Assembly (NCBI GenBank): GCA_039029915.1
Contig: JBCCFD010000351.1
Span: 1 to 8,692, forward strand
DNA length: 8,692 bases
Direction: 5' to 3'
Source: QQUD01 sp039029915
GTDB taxonomy: Bacteria > Chloroflexota > Anaerolineae > Promineifilales > Promineifilaceae
Part shown: piece after piece, positions 6,585 to 8,692 of the stretch
Numbering within the stretch: the stretch's first letter is position 1
Layout of the letters: every line of letters starts with the position of its first letter
Notes under the pieces: generated by a model
What the model was told of the DNA's origin: nothing
The model's input: the letters and a program-made list of their open reading frames with translations, nothing else
The model's database searches: none
Made by a program: the position numbers and the translations under genes

Positions 6585-7442
6585 GTGATTACCATGACGC
6601 TGATTTGGGTTTTTTGGACCCGCCTGCCGTTTCACCTCATTTTGCCAACCCTTAGCCCAGATGAAATTGCTAGCGAAGGGAATGTGCAAGAAATGACGTT
6701 GGCTGGAGGACAGGCTGGCCCTCAAACCTACTATATTTATTTTCCTAAAGGGTATAACGATAGCCTGCAAGAATATGCTGTTTTGTATCATCTTCATGGT
6801 GCTTTTTTGAGACAGTCTTGGCTTGAGCAGGAGTGTCAAATGATTGGGTCACAGATAGAAACGGCCGTTTCCCAGGGCATCATTGAGCCCATGATCATCG
6901 TATGCCCCTTCGACCCCGACGGCAACCGAATGTGGTCCGATAGTCACGACGGCCGGTTCTTACAATCAACTGCCCTGATTCAAGACCTCATTCCACATGT
7001 GGATAAAACTTACAGAACTATTGGTAAGAGAAACGGCCGTTACCTGCAGGGCTTCTCAATGGGTGGCTTCGGCACGCTGAACAATGGCTTCTTACATCCT
7101 GAGCTATTCCAAAAGCTCATCGTCTGGGACGGCGCTATTCACAATTGGCAAACCCTCTCCACCAATCGCGCCGCCATCGCCAGCAAAATGTTCGCCACTG
7201 AAGCCACCTTTAAACAATGGTCACCTTGGGCCTTAACTGAGCAGGTCAATGCAAACGATCCCGATCTTTTTATCGTCGTTGGACAAATGCCGGCCACCCG
7301 TGACTTTGGCGATCGTTTCAAGCCCCATCTCGAGCAAACGGGGCGCTCATTTATCTACTACGATTCTCCGTGCCCCCATAGCCTTGCCTGTATGATGGAT
7401 GAGCTTGGAAACGACGCTTTTGCATTTTTGGCAACCGAGTAA
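6585..7442 (+). CDS. Membrane-anchored alpha/beta-hydrolase esterase (putative esterase family, Esterase D-like)
   Basis: This serine hydrolase has 285 aa from the GTG at 6585. The fold signature is clear: YHLHGAF at ~68-74 supplies the oxyanion region, GFSMGG forms the nucleophile elbow with Ser158, and His265 in SPCPHS is the likely catalytic histidine; an Asp near 225-235 should complete the triad. The N-end is hydrophobic (LIWVFW), which implies a signal anchor with the catalytic domain outside. The start is uncertain. GTG 6585 and ATG 6594 lack ribosome sites and cut the hydrophobic segment in half. The same frame runs back to ATC at 6543, which is preceded by AAAGG (6531-6535) at ideal spacing and would give KNLNLLVGLAVFLV as a complete anchor (299 aa). 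The gene is likely co-transcribed with the TRAP binding-protein gene, perhaps releasing an acid that protein captures (inference). The natural substrate is unknown. Confidence 0.85.
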   Translation: MITMTLIWVFWTRLPFHLILPTLSPDEIASEGNVQEMTLAGGQAGPQTYYIYFPKGYNDSLQEYAVLYHLHGAFLRQSWLEQECQMIGSQIETAVSQGIIEPMIIVCPFDPDGNRMWSDSHDGRFLQSTALIQDLIPHVDKTYRTIGKRNGRYLQGFSMGGFGTLNNGFLHPELFQKLIVWDGAIHNWQTLSTNRAAIASKMFATEATFKQWSPWALTEQVNANDPDLFIVVGQMPATRDFGDRFKPHLEQTGRSFIYYDSPCPHSLACMMDELGNDAFAFLATE

Positions 7443-7447
7443 GATGA

Positions 7448-7555
7448 ATGAAACGAAGAACCTGCTTTGAATCAAACGAAGGCTAGAAACTTCGTTTCCT
7501 GGAGGTTCCGAAGCTTTTGTCTAGCAAGATTTTCAAACTAGAAACTTCGGAACAC
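7448..7555 (+). repeat. Double-hairpin intergenic repeat, copy 2 (full)
   Basis: This 108-bp unit begins 5 nt after the esterase stop. Hairpin A arms are GAAACGAAG (7450-7458) and CTTCGTTTC (7490-7498). Hairpin B arms are GTTCCGAAG (7505-7513) and CTTCGGAAC (7545-7553). The inner stem of hairpin B is CTAG/CTAG (7521-7524 with 7538-7541), where copy 1 has CTAA/TTAG: an A-T pair is replaced by G-C at both aligned positions. The outer arms are identical to copy 1 while the loops diverge. Confidence 0.85.
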
Positions 7556-7613
7556 TTTACCTTCCAATACATTCTCAAGCTTTGACAACAACCAAACCGT
7601 AATCTCTCTGTTA

Positions 7614-7641
7614 TTGACTTTTAAGGTCTCTGTTTTAAACT
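7614..7641 (+). promoter_or_regulatory. Candidate promoter of msrB (leaderless)
   Basis: TTGACT (7614-7619) and TAAACT (7636-7641) are 16 bp apart, and the -10 box ends 6 nt before the msrB ATG. There is no purine-rich ribosome site upstream of the ATG. A perfect TTGACA at 7582-7587 is also present but has no -10 partner at 16-18 bp. The call is tentative. Confidence 0.35.
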
Positions 7642-7647
7642 TGAATT

Positions 7648-8052
7648 ATGGAAAAGATAAATCGAACTGACGCAGAGTGGCGCGAGCTACTCACCCCTGA
7701 GCAGTACCATATTTTAAGACAATCCGGCACAGAACGGCCGTTTACTGGCGAATACGTGGATACTGAAGATGACGGCACTTACGTGTGTGCCGGTTGTAGA
7801 GCCCCTTTATTCTCTTCTGACACCAAATTTCACTCTGGCTCCGGCTGGCCCAGCTTTTGGGACGTGTTAGACAAAGGAAATGTCGAGCTCCATGAAGACC
7901 GAAGCTACGGCATGGTTCGCACCGAAATAAATTGTGCTAAATGTGGTGGGCATCTGGGACACGTTTTTCCAGACGGCCCGCAAGACAAAACTGGGATGCG
8001 CTTCTGCATCAACTCAGCGGCACTTGATTTTGAACCAGAATCTGACCAATAG
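7648..8052 (+). CDS. msrB: Peptide-methionine (R)-S-oxide reductase MsrB
   Basis: This 134-aa cytoplasmic enzyme reduces methionine-R-sulfoxide in proteins, repairing oxidative damage with thioredoxin-type reductant. It is complete and of normal length for a stand-alone MsrB. Zinc-site cysteine pairs are Cys47/Cys50 (CAGC) and Cys96/Cys99 (CAKC). The SGSGWPSFW substrate-site motif lies at 63-71, HLGHVFPDGP at 102-111, and the catalytic Cys120 in RFCINSAAL. The only cysteines are the four zinc ligands and Cys120. The usual recycling cysteine near position 63 is absent, so the sulfenic intermediate probably needs an external thiol (inference). The ATG at 7648 fits the family N-end. The gene stands alone: repeat units flank it on both sides, and nothing links it functionally to the esterase upstream. 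Confidence 0.96.
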   Translation: MEKINRTDAEWRELLTPEQYHILRQSGTERPFTGEYVDTEDDGTYVCAGCRAPLFSSDTKFHSGSGWPSFWDVLDKGNVELHEDRSYGMVRTEINCAKCGGHLGHVFPDGPQDKTGMRFCINSAALDFEPESDQ

Positions 8053-8061
8053 CCCCGGGGG

Positions 8062-8122
8062 TTAAGTGAAACGAAGTTCCTGCTTAGAATAAAACGGTGG
8101 CGACAAACTTCGTGTCACTTAA
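8062..8122 (+). repeat. Hairpin repeat, copy 3 (first half only)
   Basis: This copy starts 9 nt after the msrB stop. The 17-bp arms TTAAGTGAAACGAAGTT (8062-8078) and AACTTCGTGTCACTTAA (8106-8122) pair with one mismatch around a 27-nt loop, the same loop length as hairpin A of copy 1. TTAAGTGAAACGAAGTTCCT is shared exactly with 489-508, where it includes the stop codon of the first gene. Hairpin B is missing. Confidence 0.75.
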
Positions 8123-8158
8123 GCTCTCAGACACAAATCTGAAATTCAAGCAATTCGT

Positions 8159-8226
8159 TCCACAGATTACCAAAATTTATACAGTCTTTTATCTGTAAAA
8201 TCGGCGTAATCTGTGGACATTTTTTT
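8159..8226 (+). terminator. Intrinsic terminator downstream of msrB
   Basis: The perfect 12-bp arms TCCACAGATTAC (8159-8170) and GTAATCTGTGGA (8206-8217) are followed by TTTTTTT at 8220-8226. The 35-nt loop contains a further TACAG/CTGTA pairing. The long loop is atypical, so this could also be a small inverted-repeat element that serves as a terminator. Confidence 0.6.
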
Positions 8227-8322
8227 ACTACGGCTCACCCCTCCTCAAATTCAATTCAATCTCTAAATTTTTCAGTAAACAAGAATGAGGTTTTGCCTGC
8301 TCTGGCTGGCGTCTCGCTGTGC

Positions 8323-8358
8323 CAGCGTCGTGCCGTCAGGAAACCGGCGGCACTGCTG
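8323..8358. other. GC-rich hairpin block
   Basis: CAGC-gtc-GTGCCG (8323-8335) can pair with CGGCAC-t-GCTG (8348-8358). A rival hairpin just upstream pairs GCTGGC (8305-8310) with GCCAGC (8321-8326). The two share bases 8323-8326, so they are mutually exclusive at the base. T-rich sequence follows at 8361-8373. Terminator, structured RNA and repeat fragment are all possible. Confidence 0.45.
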
Positions 8359-8396
8359 ATATCTTTATTTTTTAATCATTTTGAAAGCAGAACATT

Positions 8397-8420
8397 AAAG
8401 CGGCCGAAAGGTCGTTTTTT
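8397..8420. terminator. Compact GAAA-loop intrinsic terminator
   Basis: CGGCC (8401-8405), a GAAA tetraloop and GGTCG (8410-8414) form a 5-bp stem with one wobble. AAAG stands before it and TTTTTT (8415-8420) after, so it could work on both strands. It insulates the promoter that begins 12 nt later. Confidence 0.65.
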
Positions 8421-8431
8421 GATGAGGGGGG

Positions 8432-8460
8432 TTGACAGCGCTGGCGAAAGCTAATATTAT
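8432..8460 (+). promoter_or_regulatory. Strong sigma70 promoter of the DUF4260 gene
   Basis: TTGACA (8432-8437) and TATTAT (8455-8460) are separated by exactly 17 bp: a perfect -35 and a 5/6 -10. Transcription should start near 8466-8468, giving a ~37-nt leader. Confidence 0.8.
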
Positions 8461-8492
8461 TAGTCTTGAAAGTTAACACCATTAGTCTTCAA
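8451..8492 (+). promoter_or_regulatory. Operator-like repeats over the DUF4260 promoter and leader
   Basis: ATTAGTCTTGAA (8459-8470) and ATTAGTCTTCAA (8481-8492) are direct repeats 22 bp apart, about two helical turns. An inverted CTAAT (8451-8455) forms a dyad with ATTAG (8459-8463) over the -10 box. Placement over the -10 box and start point suggests repressor binding. No regulator gene for it is visible. Confidence 0.5.
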
Positions 8493-8496
8493 GGAG
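8491..8496 (+). promoter_or_regulatory. Consensus ribosome binding site of the DUF4260 gene
   Basis: AAGGAG ends 7 nt before the ATG at 8504. This is the only canonical Shine-Dalgarno site in the window. TTCAAG (8488-8493) could pair with CTTGAA (8465-8470) and partly mask it. Confidence 0.8.
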
Positions 8497-8503
8497 ATTT
8501 GAT

Positions 8504-8692
8504 ATGCCCCCTTCACTTACATTTGAACAGCCCCAAAATAAAAACAGCCTGCCCCGAATCTTGCTTCATATCGAAGGCATTGCGGTGATGATAACGGCCG
8601 TATTCTTGTACCATCAGCTAGGAGCAAATTGGCTCATGTTCCTGCTGCTTGTTTTGGTTCCAGACTTTTCGTTTATTGGCTATTTGCGCAAC
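8504..8692 (+). CDS. DUF4260-family membrane protein (5' part, truncated by window end)
   Basis: The first 63 codons run off the right edge. After a polar N-end (~1-17), two hydrophobic segments follow: ~21-36 (HIEGIAVMITAVFLYH) and ~42-59 (ANWLMFLLLVLVPDFSFI). The pattern 'EG-x-A-V...FLY..LG..W..FLLL.L.PD-x-S-x-x-GYL' matches the start of DUF4260, a family of small (usually ~110-130 aa) integral membrane proteins of unknown role. The start is fixed by AAGGAG at 7-nt spacing and a near-consensus promoter. Operator-like repeats suggest regulated expression. The gene is insulated from msrB by two terminator-like structures. The family call rests on remembered motif similarity over half the protein. 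Confidence 0.75.
   Translation, partial: MPPSLTFEQPQNKNSLPRILLHIEGIAVMITAVFLYHQLGANWLMFLLLVLVPDFSFIGYLRN

Larger units (their letters stand above)
8053..8503. other. Structured non-coding region between msrB and the DUF4260 gene
   Basis: I find no supportable gene in these 451 bases. They hold repeat copy 3, an intrinsic terminator with T7, a GC-rich block of hairpins (about 8302-8358) unlike the AT-rich flanks, a compact GAAA-loop terminator with T6, and the promoter and operator-like region of the next gene. Confidence 0.7.

Noticed and set aside
6443..6655. Plus-strand 70-codon frame across the TRAP/esterase junction
   Set aside because: It overlaps both real genes in another frame and shows no recognisable protein features.
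6948..6957. Tenth copy of the ACGGCCGT octamer
   Set aside because: The sequence is ACGGCCGG, one base off; likewise CGGCCG at 4282 and CGGCCGAA at 8401 are not exact matches.
7582..7587. Perfect TTGACA upstream of msrB as the main promoter
   Set aside because: No acceptable -10 box 16-18 bp downstream; the second candidate at 7614-7641 is a little better.
493..8122. CRISPR array made of the hairpin repeats
   Set aside because: Copies are thousands of bases apart, 108 bp long and not regularly spaced, and there are no cas genes.
8285..8359. 24-codon open frame starting MRFCLLWLAS
   Set aside because: It lies on the GC-rich hairpin block, has no ribosome site, and has an odd Cys/Arg-rich make-up; structure explains the sequence better.

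Overview
The window reads as a chromosomal stretch of a free-living, moderate-GC (mid-40s % by eye) bacterium. The best guess is a Chloroflexota-like lineage. That rests on gene families only: ELWxxDG repeats with a C-terminal FIMAH domain, a very large propeller/Y_Y_Y sensor kinase carrying a GAF domain, a Tat-type lipoprotein TRAP binding protein, and DUF4260. No rRNA or other phylogenetic marker is present, so this assignment is an inference.

Layout: (1) 1-492 is the 3' end of a secreted ELW-repeat/FIMAH protein. (2) 493-756 is non-coding and holds a 108-bp double-hairpin repeat and a separate near-perfect hairpin. (3) 757-4575 is a 1272-aa sensor histidine kinase with about 14 extracellular propeller blades. 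(4) 4572-5276 on the minus strand is an OmpR/PhoB-type response regulator, convergent with the kinase; the two stop codons interlock over 4 nt. (5) 5341-6540 is a Tat-exported TRAP substrate-binding lipoprotein. It is divergent from the regulator and is followed after 2-44 nt (depending on the start) by a membrane-anchored serine esterase ending at 7442. (6) A second copy of the double-hairpin repeat follows. (7) 7648-8052 is msrB, followed by a half copy of the repeat, an intrinsic terminator and a structured non-coding region. (8) From 8504 to the window edge is a truncated DUF4260 membrane protein with a near-consensus sigma70 promoter and operator-like repeats.

How the genes may work together (inference): the kinase senses an extracellular ligand and passes phosphate to the adjacent regulator. 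The regulator shares a 64-bp divergent promoter region with the binding-protein/esterase pair and could control it. The esterase could release an organic acid that the TRAP binding protein captures. The TRAP membrane subunits are not in the window.

The two most striking signals are not genes. The palindromic octamer ACGGCCGT occurs nine times, always inside genes and in all three reading frames, which resembles the cyanobacterial HIP1 phenomenon. A double-hairpin repeat family sits just after three different stop codons, and its copies show a compensatory base-pair change.
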